Shown one piece after another: positions 9,340 to 19,737 of a stretch of 64,000 bases of DNA. The notes beneath the pieces are model-generated. The model ran no database searches and had not been told where the DNA came from. It worked only from the letters and a program-made list of their open reading frames with translations. Where the stretch lies: NCBI RefSeq assembly GCF_004000275.1, contig NZ_RCIP01000002.1, forward strand, positions 62,283 to 126,282. Reading direction: 5' to 3'. The translations under genes and the position numbers were made by a program. How positions within the stretch are numbered: position 1 is the stretch's first letter; the number at the start of each line of letters is the position of its first letter. The DNA comes from Saccharospirillum alexandrii (GTDB taxonomy: Bacteria; Pseudomonadota; Gammaproteobacteria; Pseudomonadales; Natronospirillaceae).

Positions 9340-10176
9340 ATGAGCAAACTGTTAGAGACAGTCAAGCAAGACATCATCGACGCGCTGAACAACGACCAAC
9401 TGGTTCTACCCAGTCTGCCAGAAGTAGCCCTGAAAGTTAGGGATACGGCGGAGGATCCGGATGCGACGATCAAGCAACTGACTGACATTATTTCCCGCGA
9501 CAGCGCCCTGAGTGCTCGCATCATCCGGGTGGTTAACAGCCCCCTGCTGCGTGCCCCGCAGGAGGTCAGGGACTTGTCGATGGCCGTCAGCCGTCTGGGC
9601 ATGAACTACACCTCAAATCTGGCGATTGGCCTGGCCATGGAGCAGATGTTTCAGGCGACCTCAGACATGATCGACAAGCGCATGCGCCAACTGTGGCGCC
9701 TGACCGGCCAGGTATCGGCTATGGCAACCATACTGGCGCGTCAAACCGCTGTCGTGGGCGCTGAAGAGGCATTGCTGGCCGCGCTGGTGCACAGGCTGGG
9801 CGCTCTGCCCATACTGACCTTCGCCGAAGAGCGCGATGACCTGATTCTCGATAACATCACCCTGGGTCAGATCATTGATCAACTGCACGGTCACCTGGGC
9901 AGTGTCATTCTGGAACGCTGGGACTTTTCGCCTCAGCTCAGCCGGGTGCCGCGCGACTATCGCAAATTCGACCGTTCACCGGCTGAGGCCGATCTGACCG
10001 ACATCATCACCGTTGCCAATCTGATCGTACTGAAAGACAGCACCAGCGGCTGGTCCCGGATGGACTGGACCAAGGTCTCGGCCTTTGAACGACTGGCCTT
10101 GCCGAATGATCGCGAAGACCCACTCTATGCAGAACTGGAGCGCGAAGCGGCAACCGCACAGGCCGCGTTCCTCTAG
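9340..10176 (+). CDS. HDOD domain protein
   Basis: The 278-residue product is a single HDOD domain, a catalytically degenerate relative of HD phosphohydrolases used in bacterial signalling. Visible family features are Leu-Pro-Ser-Leu-Pro-Glu-Val-Ala near residue 26, Ile-Ser-Arg-Asp-Ser-Ala-Leu-Ser-Ala-Arg-Ile-Ile-Arg-Val-Val-Asn-Ser at about 50-66, and Ala-Val-x-x-Leu-Gly. There is no response-regulator or GGDEF domain attached. Its target is unknown; neighbours (ygfZ upstream, a convergent YkgJ-type gene overlapping by four bases) give no clear clue. Confidence 0.85.
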   Translation: MSKLLETVKQDIIDALNNDQLVLPSLPEVALKVRDTAEDPDATIKQLTDIISRDSALSARIIRVVNSPLLRAPQEVRDLSMAVSRLGMNYTSNLAIGLAMEQMFQATSDMIDKRMRQLWRLTGQVSAMATILARQTAVVGAEEALLAALVHRLGALPILTFAEERDDLILDNITLGQIIDQLHGHLGSVILERWDFSPQLSRVPRDYRKFDRSPAEADLTDIITVANLIVLKDSTSGWSRMDWTKVSAFERLALPNDREDPLYAELEREAATAQAAFL

Positions 10177-10433
10177 AGAGCCGGCCTAGAGCTGACCTCC
10201 AGATCATCCAATATCTGCAGGGCTTCTTCCCGGCTTGCCCCGCAAAACGCTGCCTCGGCCTGAAAGGCCGAGCACACGGCAGGACGCTCGGGTCGTCCGA
10301 ACAGCGCACAACGGGCGTCGTCCAATAAATGAACGCATCGGACACCGGCGGGTTTGCCCTCAGGCATCCCATGAAACGCCTGGTTGATCGACGGTGCGAT
10401 GCAGCAGGCACCGCACCCGGAACGACATTGCAT
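10173..10433 (-). CDS. YkgJ/YeiW-type cysteine cluster protein
   Basis: 86-residue protein rich in cysteines: Cys3, Cys7, Cys10 and Cys11 near the start, and further cysteines near residues 33, 42, 54 and 64. This is the pattern of the UPF0153/YkgJ putative zinc- or iron-chelating family. The ATG at 10433 puts the first cluster right at the N terminus as in the family. A longer frame to 10595 overlaps the divergent esterase and is rejected. It is convergent with the HDOD gene (stop codons overlap). Function unknown. Confidence 0.8.
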   Translation of the reverse strand: MQCRSGCGACCIAPSINQAFHGMPEGKPAGVRCVHLLDDARCALFGRPERPAVCSAFQAEAAFCGASREEALQILDDLEVSSRPAL

Positions 10434-10500
10434 AACCCACCTCTGATACCATGAACGATTCAATATCCCCACAACCCAACGCAGGAGACTCCGAGGCATC

Positions 10501-11274
10501 ATGGAACTGTACAGCGACACCCTGGGGGCAGGGCCCGATCTGGTCATACTCCATGGCTTGTTTGGCAGCGGCGACAACTGGCGCAGCATCGCCAAATCGT
10601 TATCGGAACACTACCGGGTTCATCTGCTCGATTTGCCCAACCATGGGCGTTCTCCCTGGGTAAAGCAACAGTCGTATCCGGTATTTGCGCGGGCAGTCAC
10701 CGACTGGATGATTTCACAAGGCATCGAAGACACGGCTCTACTCGGTCATTCCATGGGAGGCAAGGTGGCCATGCAAATGGCACTGAACGACGCCGGCTCT
10801 CGCCCCAATAAACTGATCATTGTCGACATCGCTCCGCGCGCCTACCCGCCGCACCATCAAGACATTTTCCGCGCCCTGTCAACCACCGACCTGAACCAGT
10901 TCAAGAACCGCTCAGAGGTCGACGAAGCACTCACAGACGGTATTGAAACCACGGGCATTCGCCAGTTCATCCTAAAAAGCTTGTACCGCAACGACGAGGG
11001 CCAGCTGGCCTGGCGCTTCAACCTGGAAGCGTTGCAGCAACAATACGACAGCATTGCTCGCGAACCCGATTTCGAGCGTCCCTTTGAAGGACCAACGCTC
11101 TTTATCAAGGGCATGAACAGCCAGTACATACAGACCAGCGATCAATCGGCCATCACCGAACGATTCCCAAAAGCCACCGCGAAGATCATTGAAGGTGCTG
11201 GCCATTGGCCACACGCCGAAAAACCGGCCGCGTTTCTGAGAATTCTGGAACGGTTTCTGGAGGCGAACAATTAA
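10501..11274 (+). CDS. Alpha/beta-hydrolase, YbfF-type esterase
   Basis: 257-residue alpha/beta-hydrolase, probably a short-chain acyl esterase like E. coli YbfF. It has the oxyanion-region motif Leu-His-Gly-Leu-Phe-Gly-Ser-Gly-Asp-Asn-Trp at about 17-27, the nucleophile elbow Gly-His-Ser-Met-Gly-Gly at about 82-87, and the catalytic His in Gly-Ala-Gly-His-Trp-Pro-His near the C terminus. The ATG at 10501 matches the short family N terminus. It ends four bases into the convergent small membrane protein gene. Confidence 0.88.
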   Translation: MELYSDTLGAGPDLVILHGLFGSGDNWRSIAKSLSEHYRVHLLDLPNHGRSPWVKQQSYPVFARAVTDWMISQGIEDTALLGHSMGGKVAMQMALNDAGSRPNKLIIVDIAPRAYPPHHQDIFRALSTTDLNQFKNRSEVDEALTDGIETTGIRQFILKSLYRNDEGQLAWRFNLEALQQQYDSIAREPDFERPFEGPTLFIKGMNSQYIQTSDQSAITERFPKATAKIIEGAGHWPHAEKPAAFLRILERFLEANN

Positions 11275-11621
11275 AAAGACTTGGAGCCGCCCTGCTCCAG
11301 GCGGCTTAGATAATGGCGCAACCGAATCTGCCCCGCCTCCTTGAATCGCACCTTGCCCGCTCGGGGGCGCAAGCCTTGCTCGTCGTGCAATTGAGCACAG
11401 TCTTTGCGCAGCGCTTCCAGATCCGGATCATGGCGTATGGGCATATCCAGAAAGAACTGCCACTCATCCTCGCCCGCTTCACCTTCGAGCGCCCGGGTAA
11501 TCAGTGCCTGAACGCTATCCTGTGTCGGGCGATACACCGGGGCCTTGCCCCAGATCATCGCCAGCGTAACGCCGACAATCACGACAAGCGTGACAACAAA
11601 GACGAGCAGAAATTCAGCCAC
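11271..11621 (-). CDS. Small membrane-anchored protein of unknown function
   Basis: 116 residues: one N-terminal transmembrane segment (about residues 3-24) and a charged cytoplasmic or periplasmic tail rich in Glu, Arg and Asp. I recognise no motif. It begins two bases after the purL stop on the same strand, so it is probably the last gene of a purL transcript. Its own 3' end overlaps the convergent esterase. Similar short proteins beside purL occur in Pseudomonas-like genomes, as far as I recall. Confidence 0.7.
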   Translation of the reverse strand: MAEFLLVFVVTLVVIVGVTLAMIWGKAPVYRPTQDSVQALITRALEGEAGEDEWQFFLDMPIRHDPDLEALRKDCAQLHDEQGLRPRAGKVRFKEAGQIRLRHYLSRLEQGGSKSF

Positions 11622-11623
11622 CG

Positions 11624-14600
11624 CTACCCGACCCAGACCCGGGCATTGCGGAACATCCGCAGCCAGGGGCCGTCTTCCTGCCAGTGGTCCGGCCGCCAGG
11701 AATTAGTGACCGACCGGAATACCCGCTCCGGGTGCGGCATCATGATGGTGATGCGACCGTCGCTGTTGGTAAAACCGGTCATCCCGGCAACGGAGCCATT
11801 GGGGTTGAACGGATACCGCTGCGTCACGTCACCGTAATTGTCGACGTAACGCAGGGCGACCAGGTCACTGTTGATCGCAGCATCGGCATGCGCCTGATCG
11901 CGAAACTCGGTCAGGCCTTCGCCGTGGGCAACGGGTATCGGTAAACGCGACCCAGCCATGCCCGCCAGGAAAATGGACGGTGATTCGGGGATCTCGACCA
12001 TGACGGTACGGGCTTCGAATTGCTCCGATTCATTGCGCACGAAGTGCGGCCAGTGCTCGGTGCCGGGCATCAGATCGCGCAGGTTTGACAACATCTGGCA
12101 ACCGTTGCACACCCCGAGCGAGAAGGTCGAGGGGTCATGAAAAAACGCCTGGAACATATCGCGAACACGATCGTTAAAGCGAATCGTCTTGGCCCAACCC
12201 TCCCCTGCACCGAGAACGTCGCCGTAGGAGAAACCACCGCAGGCAACCAGACCGCGGAACTCGGTCAGCGAACGCCGGCCAGTCAGCAGGTCGCTCATGT
12301 GAACGTCGACGGTATCAAAGCCGGCACGATCAAAAGCGGCGGCCATTTCAACCTGGCCATTAACGCCCTGCTCCCGCAGTACGGCGACTTTCGGGCGTAC
12401 GCTCGAATCGACAGACCGGGTGACATCGCTGTTCGGATCAAACGTCAACTGGGCATGCAGGCCAGGGTCGTTGGCGTTCAACCAGGCATCGTATTCCTGC
12501 CGGGCACAGGCCTCGTTGTCGCGCAGGGCCTGAATGCGGTAGCTGGTTTCGGTCCACAGGCGCAGTAAATCCGTTCGGGGTTTGACCAGCACTTCCTCAT
12601 CGTCATCAGAGAAACGAATGAAATCATCGTCATTGCACTGGCCAATCACCGCCGAACAGTCCCCCAGTCCTGCCGCCGTCAGTTGCTGCAGGACGTCTTC
12701 GGTTTGCGCTTGCGCAACCTGAATAACGGCACCCAGTTCTTCGGAAAACAAGGCGGCGGTGACGTCATCACCGGCAAAACGCTCAACTTTGATGTCGATG
12801 CCGGTGCGACCGGCAAACGCCATTTCACACAGCGTTGCAAACAAGCCGCCATCGGAACGGTCGTGATAGGCCAGAAGCTTGCCATCGGCAACCAGCCCCT
12901 GCATCACCGCCCAAAAGGCTTTCATGTCTTCGCTGTCGTCCAGGTCGACCGGCTCAGAACCGACCTTGCGATAGACCTGGGCCAACGCCGACCCGCCCAG
13001 GCGGTTCTGGCCACGGCCCAGGTCGATCAGTATCAGGTCGGTCTCGCCCTTGTCGGTCCGCAATTCGGGCGTCACGGTTTTGCGCACATCCGCCACCGGC
13101 GCCAGGCCAGATACGATCAGGCTGAGCGGCGCGGTAACGGCCTTGGTGCGCCCGGCTTCGTCCCAGGAGGTGCGCATCGACATGGAGTCTTTGCCGACCG
13201 GTATGGTCAGGCCCAGGTCGGGGCACAGTTCCAGCCCCACGGCCTTGACGGTGTCATACAGGGCCTGATCTTCGCCAGGGTGGCCCGCGGCAGCCATCCA
13301 GTTGGCTGACAAGCGAACCAGCTCCAGCTCGCCAATAGACACGGATGCCAGGTTGGTTAGCACTTCGGCAACCGCCACACGGCCGGAGGCCGGGGCATTC
13401 AACAGGGCCAGTGGTGTGCGCTCACCCATGGCCATGGCTTCGCCGGTGTAGCCTGAAAAGCCCGTAGTGGTCACCGCCGCATCCGCTACCGGAATTTGCC
13501 AGCGACCCACCATCTGGTCGCGAGCAACCATACCGGTAATGGAACGATCGCCAATGGTGATCAGAAAGCTCTTGCTGGCGACGGCTGGCAAGCGCAGCAC
13601 GCGTTCGGCCGCCTCATGCAAATCAATGCCCCGGGTCGAAAACGGGCTTGGTTCAAAACTCTGTCGCTCGAACTGACGCTCCATGCGCGGTGCCTTGCCG
13701 AGCAGAATATCCAGCGGCATATCGACCGCTTTATTGCCAAAGTGCCGATCATTCAACACCAGCTGGCGTTTTTCGGTCGCAGTACCGATAACGGCAAACG
13801 GGCAGCGCTCACGCTGACAAATCGCTTCGAACTCGGCCAGTCGCTCCGGGGTGACCGCCAGTACATAGCGCTCCTGGCTTTCGTTGCTCCAGACCGCCAG
13901 CGGCGACATGCCCGGCTCATCGTTGGGAATGTCACGTAACTCGAAGTCACCGCCACGCCCGCCATCATTAACCAGCTCCGGGAAGGCATTCGACAGACCA
14001 CCGGCGCCCACGTCATGGATAAAAGCCACCGGGTTGTTGACACCCAGTTGCCAGCAGCGATCGATCACTTCCTGGCAGCGGCGCTCCATTTCGGGGTTGC
14101 CACGCTGAACCGAGGCGAAATCCAGATCTTCATTGCCTTCGGCGCTGTCCATCGACGAGGCAGCACCGCCACCCAGGCCAATCTGCATGGCCGGGCCACC
14201 GAGCACGATCAGCGCCGAGTCGGCCGGAATGGCGTCCCACGCCTTGTCGACGTGGTCTTCACGAATGTTGCCGTATCCGCCGGCAATCATGATCGGTTTG
14301 TGATAGCCGCGCACTTCGGTGCCGTTGACACCGGCTGCCGACATTTCATAGGTCCGAAAATAACCAAGCAGATTGGGCCGACCGAATTCATTGTTAAACG
14401 CCGCAGCGCCCAGAGGGCCGTCAATCATGATATCGAGCGCCGACACAATGCGCCCCGGCTTGCCATACTGGCTTTCCCAGGGCTGTACGAAGCCCGGAAT
14501 ATTCAGGTCCGACACGCTAAACCCGGCCAGACCTGCCTTGGGTTTGCCACCGGTGCCCGTAGCGCCCTCGTCGCGAATTTCGCCACCGGCACCGGTCGCC

Positions 14601-15535
14601 GCACCGGCAAAGGGGGCGATGGCGGTCGGGTGGTTATGGGTTTCAACCTTGAACAGGATGTGCACATTCTCTTCGTGATAGCGATACTGATGATCCGCAT
14701 CCGGGTAGAACCGGCCTGTGCGGAAGCCTTCAACGACGGCCGCATTGTCTTTGTAGGCTGAGAGCACACCCGCCGAATTATGCTGATAGGTGTTCTTGAT
14801 CATCTTGAACAGTGACCAGGGCTGCTCCTCGCCGTCAATCGTCCAGGTCGCATTGAAAATCTTGTGTCGGCAGTGCTCTGAGTTGGCCTGGGCAAACATC
14901 ATCAGTTCGACATCGGTTGGGTCGCGCTCAAGGCGCTGATAAGCCTCAACCAGATAATCCATTTCATCATCGGCCAAAGCCAACCCCAGCGACTGATTAG
15001 CCTCAGCCAATGCTTCACGGCCGCCTGTGATAACGCCCACCTGGCTGAGGGGTTGCGGCTCGTGGTGGCTGAACAACTGAGCGGCATCAGGCGTGCTGTA
15101 CACGACCGATTCGGTCATCCGGTCATGCAACGCCTGGCCAAGCTGACGCACCTCTTCTTCACTCAGTGGTTCATCGGTACGAATGCAATAGCAGACGCCA
15201 CGCTCCAGGCGTCGTATGGACGACAGACCACTGTTTCTGGCAATGTCGGTGGCCTTGCTCGACCAGGGTGAAATGGTGCCAAACCGCGGCAATACCCAAA
15301 CCTGGACGCCGTCGGCCGTTTCGACGTCAACCCGGGGGCCATAGTGCAGCAATTGCTCCAGTGTGCCCTGCTCGCTTGCCGTCAGGTCCCCTGAGGTGTC
15401 GGCAAAATGCATGTACTCTGCGTAGACATCCCGAATCCGGGCGGCAAGCCCGGCATCCAGCACGGTCGGCAGGCGGGCCAGCAAGCGCTGACGGCGAAAC
15501 GTGGATAAAACGGGATTTCCTCGGAGTATCAGCAT
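11624..15535 (-). CDS. purL: Phosphoribosylformylglycinamidine synthase
   Basis: Large single-chain FGAM synthase, which converts FGAR, glutamine and ATP to FGAM in purine synthesis. From the ATG at 15535 it has 1303 residues, close to E. coli PurL (1295); the 26-residue extension to 15613 is unlikely. It has an N-terminal PurS-like domain, two AIR-synthase type domains (for example [10 protein letters not shown] near 296) and a C-terminal glutaminase domain with the nucleophile in Gly-Val-Cys-Asn-Gly-Cys-Gln. mltF is divergent, starting 40 to 106 bases away depending on its start codon. Confidence 0.98.
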   Translation of the reverse strand: MLILRGNPVLSTFRRQRLLARLPTVLDAGLAARIRDVYAEYMHFADTSGDLTASEQGTLEQLLHYGPRVDVETADGVQVWVLPRFGTISPWSSKATDIARNSGLSSIRRLERGVCYCIRTDEPLSEEEVRQLGQALHDRMTESVVYSTPDAAQLFSHHEPQPLSQVGVITGGREALAEANQSLGLALADDEMDYLVEAYQRLERDPTDVELMMFAQANSEHCRHKIFNATWTIDGEEQPWSLFKMIKNTYQHNSAGVLSAYKDNAAVVEGFRTGRFYPDADHQYRYHEENVHILFKVETHNHPTAIAPFAGAATGAGGEIRDEGATGTGGKPKAGLAGFSVSDLNIPGFVQPWESQYGKPGRIVSALDIMIDGPLGAAAFNNEFGRPNLLGYFRTYEMSAAGVNGTEVRGYHKPIMIAGGYGNIREDHVDKAWDAIPADSALIVLGGPAMQIGLGGGAASSMDSAEGNEDLDFASVQRGNPEMERRCQEVIDRCWQLGVNNPVAFIHDVGAGGLSNAFPELVNDGGRGGDFELRDIPNDEPGMSPLAVWSNESQERYVLAVTPERLAEFEAICQRERCPFAVIGTATEKRQLVLNDRHFGNKAVDMPLDILLGKAPRMERQFERQSFEPSPFSTRGIDLHEAAERVLRLPAVASKSFLITIGDRSITGMVARDQMVGRWQIPVADAAVTTTGFSGYTGEAMAMGERTPLALLNAPASGRVAVAEVLTNLASVSIGELELVRLSANWMAAAGHPGEDQALYDTVKAVGLELCPDLGLTIPVGKDSMSMRTSWDEAGRTKAVTAPLSLIVSGLAPVADVRKTVTPELRTDKGETDLILIDLGRGQNRLGGSALAQVYRKVGSEPVDLDDSEDMKAFWAVMQGLVADGKLLAYHDRSDGGLFATLCEMAFAGRTGIDIKVERFAGDDVTAALFSEELGAVIQVAQAQTEDVLQQLTAAGLGDCSAVIGQCNDDDFIRFSDDDEEVLVKPRTDLLRLWTETSYRIQALRDNEACARQEYDAWLNANDPGLHAQLTFDPNSDVTRSVDSSVRPKVAVLREQGVNGQVEMAAAFDRAGFDTVDVHMSDLLTGRRSLTEFRGLVACGGFSYGDVLGAGEGWAKTIRFNDRVRDMFQAFFHDPSTFSLGVCNGCQMLSNLRDLMPGTEHWPHFVRNESEQFEARTVMVEIPESPSIFLAGMAGSRLPIPVAHGEGLTEFRDQAHADAAINSDLVALRYVDNYGDVTQRYPFNPNGSVAGMTGFTNSDGRITIMMPHPERVFRSVTNSWRPDHWQEDGPWLRMFRNARVWVG

Positions 15536-15574
15536 ATCGGGGCCTGTTCTGGATGCGGGCAAAAATCGGCGCGT

Positions 15575-17086
15575 ATGGTAGCCGAAAAACAGGTAAAATG
15601 GCACTGCATTCAAAGCCGCTTCAAACCCCGGGGACCCCGCTTGTTACTGACCAGACGTTCAATTTTTTCTTTTTGCCAGAGCGCCATACTGGTGCTTTTG
15701 CTGGCGGGCATCGGGCTTTGGGTAGCCACCGGTTTCAGCTGGCACAATCACTGGCAACGGGTGCAGGCGCGAGACACCCTGATCATCGCCATTCGAGAAA
15801 CAGACGGTGTCTATATCCAGTACGACCAGACCATGGCGGGTCTGGAATACGATCTCGCCCAACTGCTGGGCCAGCAACTGGGCCTCGACGTTCAGTTGTT
15901 CGCCGTCAGCGATCTGCCCGACCTTTACCGTGCACTGGCGGCCGGGGCTGTCGATATGGCGCTCACCGGCACCACCTATAACGCCAGCCAGCAAGCATTC
16001 ACCCCCGGACTCCCCTATCTGATGACCCGTGTCGGGCTGGCACGGAAGATGGCCAGCACAGCGCCAGAACTCGATCAGCAGCGCATAGCTACGCTCGATC
16101 CGGTCAGCCACGGCGGCCTCAGCGATCGCCTGACCAAAAACAACCCAGCGCTGGACATAACACTGACCAGCGCAGGCCCGGCCGAACTGATGACACGAAT
16201 CGACATGGGCGAACTCGATATGGTACTGCTCGATGAACGCGATTTTCTGGTGATGCGCCCATTCTTCCCCAACCAGCGCTTCGACCCACTGACCGAGTAT
16301 CCGCGGCCAGTCGCACCCTTGTTTCGCAACCAGCGCGATCGCTCCCTGGTCGATGCGGTTAATAACGCCTTGCGCGAACTCGAACAGACCGAACTGATCC
16401 CCCGACTGGAAGATCGTTACCTCGGCCACACCCGTGATTTTGACTATGTGGGCAACCTGACCTTCGAACGCCACATTGGCTCACGCTTGCCAGAATTTGA
16501 AGCCGATTTTCGGGAACAAGCCGACCTGCACGGACTGGATTGGCGCTTACTGGCAGCCGTGGCTTATCAGGAGAGTCACTGGCGACGCAATGCGGTCTCG
16601 CCAACCGGTGTGCGGGGCTTGATGATGGTCACGCTGACGACCGCGCGTGAAATGGGAATCGATAACCGGCTCGACCCACAGCAGAGCATTCAGGCCGGCA
16701 GCCGCTACCTGGCGAGCCTGCACCGGCGCATCCCGGAACGGATACAGGAACCGGACCGCACCTGGATGGCCCTGGCATCCTACAATGTCGGCGCCGGGCA
16801 CCTCGAAGATGCCCGGATTATTACCGAAACCCTGGGTGATGATCCGGATTCGTGGCTCGACGTTCGCCGGCACTTACCCAAACTGGCACTGAAAGAATGG
16901 CACCCCTATACCCGCTTTGGGTATGCCCGTGGTCGGGAACCGGTGGTGTACGTCGCGAACATAAGGCGCTATTACAACGTACTGTTACGCGCCTTCCCCG
17001 AACAGCAGCCAGAGGCTGGCGTCTTTATCACGGACAGGCTGGAAACCCTGCCGATGCCGGGCCTGACCGTCACCCCCGGCCCCTGA
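15575..17086 (+). CDS. mltF: Membrane-bound lytic murein transglycosylase F
   Basis: Two-domain lytic transglycosylase that cleaves peptidoglycan. After one membrane segment (about residues 29-50) comes a solute-binding-protein-like domain (about 65-285), then a Slt/lysozyme-like domain with catalytic Glu in Tyr-Gln-Glu-Ser-His-Trp and the family Ala-Ser-Tyr-Asn-Val-Gly-Ala-Gly-His box. The ATG at 15575 gives 503 residues. A TTG at 15641 preceded by GGGGACC would remove 22 residues and place the hydrophobic segment nearer the N terminus, so the start is uncertain. purL is divergent, as in E. coli and Pseudomonas. Confidence 0.93.
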   Translation: MVAEKQVKWHCIQSRFKPRGPRLLLTRRSIFSFCQSAILVLLLAGIGLWVATGFSWHNHWQRVQARDTLIIAIRETDGVYIQYDQTMAGLEYDLAQLLGQQLGLDVQLFAVSDLPDLYRALAAGAVDMALTGTTYNASQQAFTPGLPYLMTRVGLARKMASTAPELDQQRIATLDPVSHGGLSDRLTKNNPALDITLTSAGPAELMTRIDMGELDMVLLDERDFLVMRPFFPNQRFDPLTEYPRPVAPLFRNQRDRSLVDAVNNALRELEQTELIPRLEDRYLGHTRDFDYVGNLTFERHIGSRLPEFEADFREQADLHGLDWRLLAAVAYQESHWRRNAVSPTGVRGLMMVTLTTAREMGIDNRLDPQQSIQAGSRYLASLHRRIPERIQEPDRTWMALASYNVGAGHLEDARIITETLGDDPDSWLDVRRHLPKLALKEWHPYTRFGYARGREPVVYVANIRRYYNVLLRAFPEQQPEAGVFITDRLETLPMPGLTVTPGP

Positions 17087-17094
17087 GGCTGAGA

Positions 17095-18027
17095 TCAGAA
17101 CGTCATTTTGAAACCGGTCATCCAACGCCACTGTTCCGGTTCCGGCTGCCAGCGAATTTCTGAATAGTTGAGAATGGCACCACTGAATACCTGATCGATA
17201 CCAAAGGCCCAATAGCTGGCCTCATCCAACGCGTCTTGCAAGTTATCACGCCCGTAACTCACCTTGCTGACTACCGTACCGGCCCGATAGGCACCCACCA
17301 GATCCCAGGCAACCACCTCTTCACGATACAAAGCACTGCCACCCAGTTGCAAACCGTCGCTCTCCCACAGGATAGAACTGCCGAAAAGGCCAGCATCAAA
17401 GGCATCGTTACGTCGGTAGGTCAGCGCCACACTGCCCTCCGGCGTGTCGAGCCCCGCCGCTACTGCCCACTGCTGCAACGTGGAGGAAGCCGTTTCATCT
17501 TCAAAGGTCCACTGACCACTGATGTACATCAGCTCGCCGTTACTTGCGGTGAACTCAAGACTGGGTTGTTCAAGGCCAAGCCCGGTGCGGGCACTGTAGG
17601 TATCAATGGCCAGCGCATCGGTGAACCGGTCGGCACTGGTCGGTTGTGCGCCATCAAAACCATGCATCTGGTCGATCGGGTCAGCCAGCAAGCGCTGTTC
17701 CAGGCTGCGCAACTGGCCACCCCGTATGCTATACAGCGGTTGCAGCCATTCAATGAACACCTGCCGGCTGGAAACCGGCTCGTCCAGAGACAGCGGGTTA
17801 AGGTCCGCCTCAAGTACCGCGCGATACTGGCTGCCGGTTACCGATTCCAGCACTTCCAACCCGAGCCAGCTATTGGGAGCTTGAAGGTACCAGCGCCCCT
17901 CGCCATCCAGCGCCGGTTCAAGATAGGCACCCTGCACCTGCAACTGCCCGGTCACCCGGGATTCCGCGCCCCATGCCAGGCCAGACCCGGCCAACAGTAC
18001 CAGCGCTACATTGACGTGTTTTTGCAT
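17095..18027 (-). CDS. Putative small outer-membrane beta-barrel (porin-like) protein
   Basis: 310 residues: a signal peptide ending near Gly-Leu-Ala-Trp-Gly-Ala, then alternating polar/hydrophobic strands rich in aromatic residues and a terminal Lys-Met-Thr-Phe. The C-terminal Phe is the usual BAM recognition end of barrel proteins. It resembles gram-negative porins in style but is shorter, and I cannot assign a family or substrate. Its ATG overlaps the purU stop (TGATG), so translation is coupled to purU. Confidence 0.6.
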   Translation of the reverse strand: MQKHVNVALVLLAGSGLAWGAESRVTGQLQVQGAYLEPALDGEGRWYLQAPNSWLGLEVLESVTGSQYRAVLEADLNPLSLDEPVSSRQVFIEWLQPLYSIRGGQLRSLEQRLLADPIDQMHGFDGAQPTSADRFTDALAIDTYSARTGLGLEQPSLEFTASNGELMYISGQWTFEDETASSTLQQWAVAAGLDTPEGSVALTYRRNDAFDAGLFGSSILWESDGLQLGGSALYREEVVAWDLVGAYRAGTVVSKVSYGRDNLQDALDEASYWAFGIDQVFSGAILNYSEIRWQPEPEQWRWMTGFKMTF

Positions 18028-18881
18028 CAGTTGAATACCACCGTTTTGTTACCGTGAACCAGAACCCGGTCTTCCAGATGCCAGCGCAACCCCCTGGCCA
18101 GCACGGTACGCTCGCAATCTTTTCCAAGCCGCACCATATCCTCAATTTCATCCCGATGAGATACCCGGATCACATCCTGATCAATGATCGGGCCAGCATC
18201 GAGGTCGGCAGTCACGTAATGGCAGGTCGCCCCAATGAGTTTGACGCCACGCTCATAGGCCTGGTGGTAGGGTCTGGCACCGATAAACGAGGGCAAAAAG
18301 CTGTGGTGAATGTTGATGACCCGATACGGCATTCGGGCGCACAGGTCTGCAGGCAGAATTTGCATGTAACGCGCCAGTACGACCGTGTCAGCCGCATGCT
18401 GTTCAATCAGCCGTTCGACCTCAGCAAAGTGCGGCGCTTTGTCGGCAGGGTCGACCGGTACGTGGAAGAACGGAATGGCGTGCCACTCGGCCAGACTGCG
18501 CAGTGAATCGTGGTTGGAAATAATGCAGGCAATGTCACAATGCAAATCACCGCTGTGCCAGCGGTTCAGAATATCGGCGAGGCAATGGCTGTCACGACTC
18601 ACCATCAGGGCCAATCGCGGCCGCTGGTCACTGTCGGTCACACGCCAGGTCATTCCCAGCTCTTCGGCGATGGGTGCAAACTGACGTGCCAGCTCTTGCG
18701 CATCGAACGGCAACGAGCTGGCTTTAATTTCGTTGCGCATGAAAAACCACCCTTGCTCCAGATCGGCGTGGTGGTTGGCTTCCAGAATGCTGCCATTGTG
18801 GTCGGCCAGAAACCGGCTGACCCGGGCAACAATGCCAACACGGTCCGGACAGGACATCACCAGGCGAAAAACGCGTTCCAT
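18027..18881 (-). CDS. purU: Formyltetrahydrofolate deformylase
   Basis: Hydrolyses 10-formyl-THF to formate and THF, balancing one-carbon units. The 284-residue product has an N-terminal ACT domain (about 5-80) beginning Arg-Leu-Val-Met-Ser-Cys-Pro-Asp-Arg-Val-Gly. The formyltransferase domain follows, with Ile-Ser-Asn-His, the Asn-Ile-His-His-Ser-Phe-Leu-Pro-Ser-Phe box and the catalytic Asp in Ala-Asp-Leu-Asp-Ala-Gly-Pro-Ile-Ile. The stop overlaps the start of the porin-like gene. Confidence 0.96.
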   Translation of the reverse strand: MERVFRLVMSCPDRVGIVARVSRFLADHNGSILEANHHADLEQGWFFMRNEIKASSLPFDAQELARQFAPIAEELGMTWRVTDSDQRPRLALMVSRDSHCLADILNRWHSGDLHCDIACIISNHDSLRSLAEWHAIPFFHVPVDPADKAPHFAEVERLIEQHAADTVVLARYMQILPADLCARMPYRVINIHHSFLPSFIGARPYHQAYERGVKLIGATCHYVTADLDAGPIIDQDVIRVSHRDEIEDMVRLGKDCERTVLARGLRWHLEDRVLVHGNKTVVFN

Positions 18882-19172
18882 TCAGTTCTACTCCAAGGGC
18901 TTGAATTTGCAGAAAAAAAGCTATTTTAACCGAATGGGCGATGATATATGATGTGCCCTCTTTTGACGACACTGGCTATTATTTAACCATCCAGGCACAC
19001 CTGCAGGTGGTCAAAATCAGTCTTGATCAGGGTCTGGCTTACTGTCATTGACACCGCGGCCAAGCTCTCAACGCTGAAGCACCGACTCGATCAATAACCG
19101 GCCAGGTTGCAAGATCGCAACACAGTTCGCATGGGTTTCATCCCAGCGGCATCACAGCACAGGAATCGCTTT

Positions 19173-19580
19173 ATGCTGACTCAAGAACAGCTGTTGGCAG
19201 CCCCAGATGACGAGTACATGAACGACGCTCAACTGGAGTTTTTTCGCAACCTTCTGCAAGAGCAGGCCGACGAAGTGCGCGCCTCGCTGAAAGAAGCCCG
19301 CGAGACGCTGGCTACCTTCGAGAACGAACCCGACGAGCTGGACAAAGCAAGCATCGAGGAAGAGCGCCGCATGAATCTGCGCTTTCTGGATCGCCAGACC
19401 AAGCTGCTGCCTAAGATCGACGATGCCATCAAACGCATCAACAGCGGCGATTTCGGCTATTGCGCGGTGACCGGCGAACCCATTGGCGTACGTCGGCTGC
19501 TGTTGCGGCCCACAGCAACGCTCTGTGCTGAAGAGAAACAACGCCAGGAGCGTCAGGAACGCAACTTCCGCGACGCCTGA
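19173..19580 (+). CDS. dksA: DksA-family RNA polymerase factor, zinc-poor DksA2-like
   Basis: DksA proteins insert a coiled coil into the RNA polymerase secondary channel and work with ppGpp. The 135-residue product starts at the ATG at 19173, preceded by AGGA. The coiled-coil region spans about residues 25-100. The C-terminal finger has Cys-x-x-Thr and, 18 residues further, Cys-x-x-Glu instead of two Cys-x-x-Cys pairs, so two of four zinc ligands are missing. This is the pattern of the zinc-independent DksA2 of Pseudomonas aeruginosa. It is not beside gluQ or sfsA, the usual place of standard dksA. A strong terminator follows. Confidence 0.9.
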   Translation: MLTQEQLLAAPDDEYMNDAQLEFFRNLLQEQADEVRASLKEARETLATFENEPDELDKASIEEERRMNLRFLDRQTKLLPKIDDAIKRINSGDFGYCAVTGEPIGVRRLLLRPTATLCAEEKQRQERQERNFRDA

Positions 19581-19603
19581 TCCAGCGAGTCTCTTCTCAA
19601 TGA

Positions 19604-19645
19604 CAGACCTAAAAAAAGCGCCCAAAGGCGCTTTTTTTAGGTCTG
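19604..19645. terminator. Bidirectional intrinsic terminator after dksA
   Basis: A perfect 19-bp inverted repeat, 19604-19622 and 19627-19645, with a CAAA loop. The stem has a GC-rich GGCGC tip followed by seven T residues on each strand, so it reads as a terminator in both directions. It lies 24 bases after the dksA stop. Confidence 0.93.
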
Positions 19646-19737
19646 AACTTCCTGCTCAACATCCGCAGCAGTGAGCGGATTCAGGCACGAACCTTGCTGA
19701 TAGTCAGTAATCTCATCAACTGCGGCAATGCCTTACC

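Noticed and set aside
12683-14761. Several long plus-strand frames opposite purL, and similar ones opposite secA, lpxC and ftsA
   Set aside because: They lack recognisable domains and ribosome-binding sites and lie wholly within certain genes.
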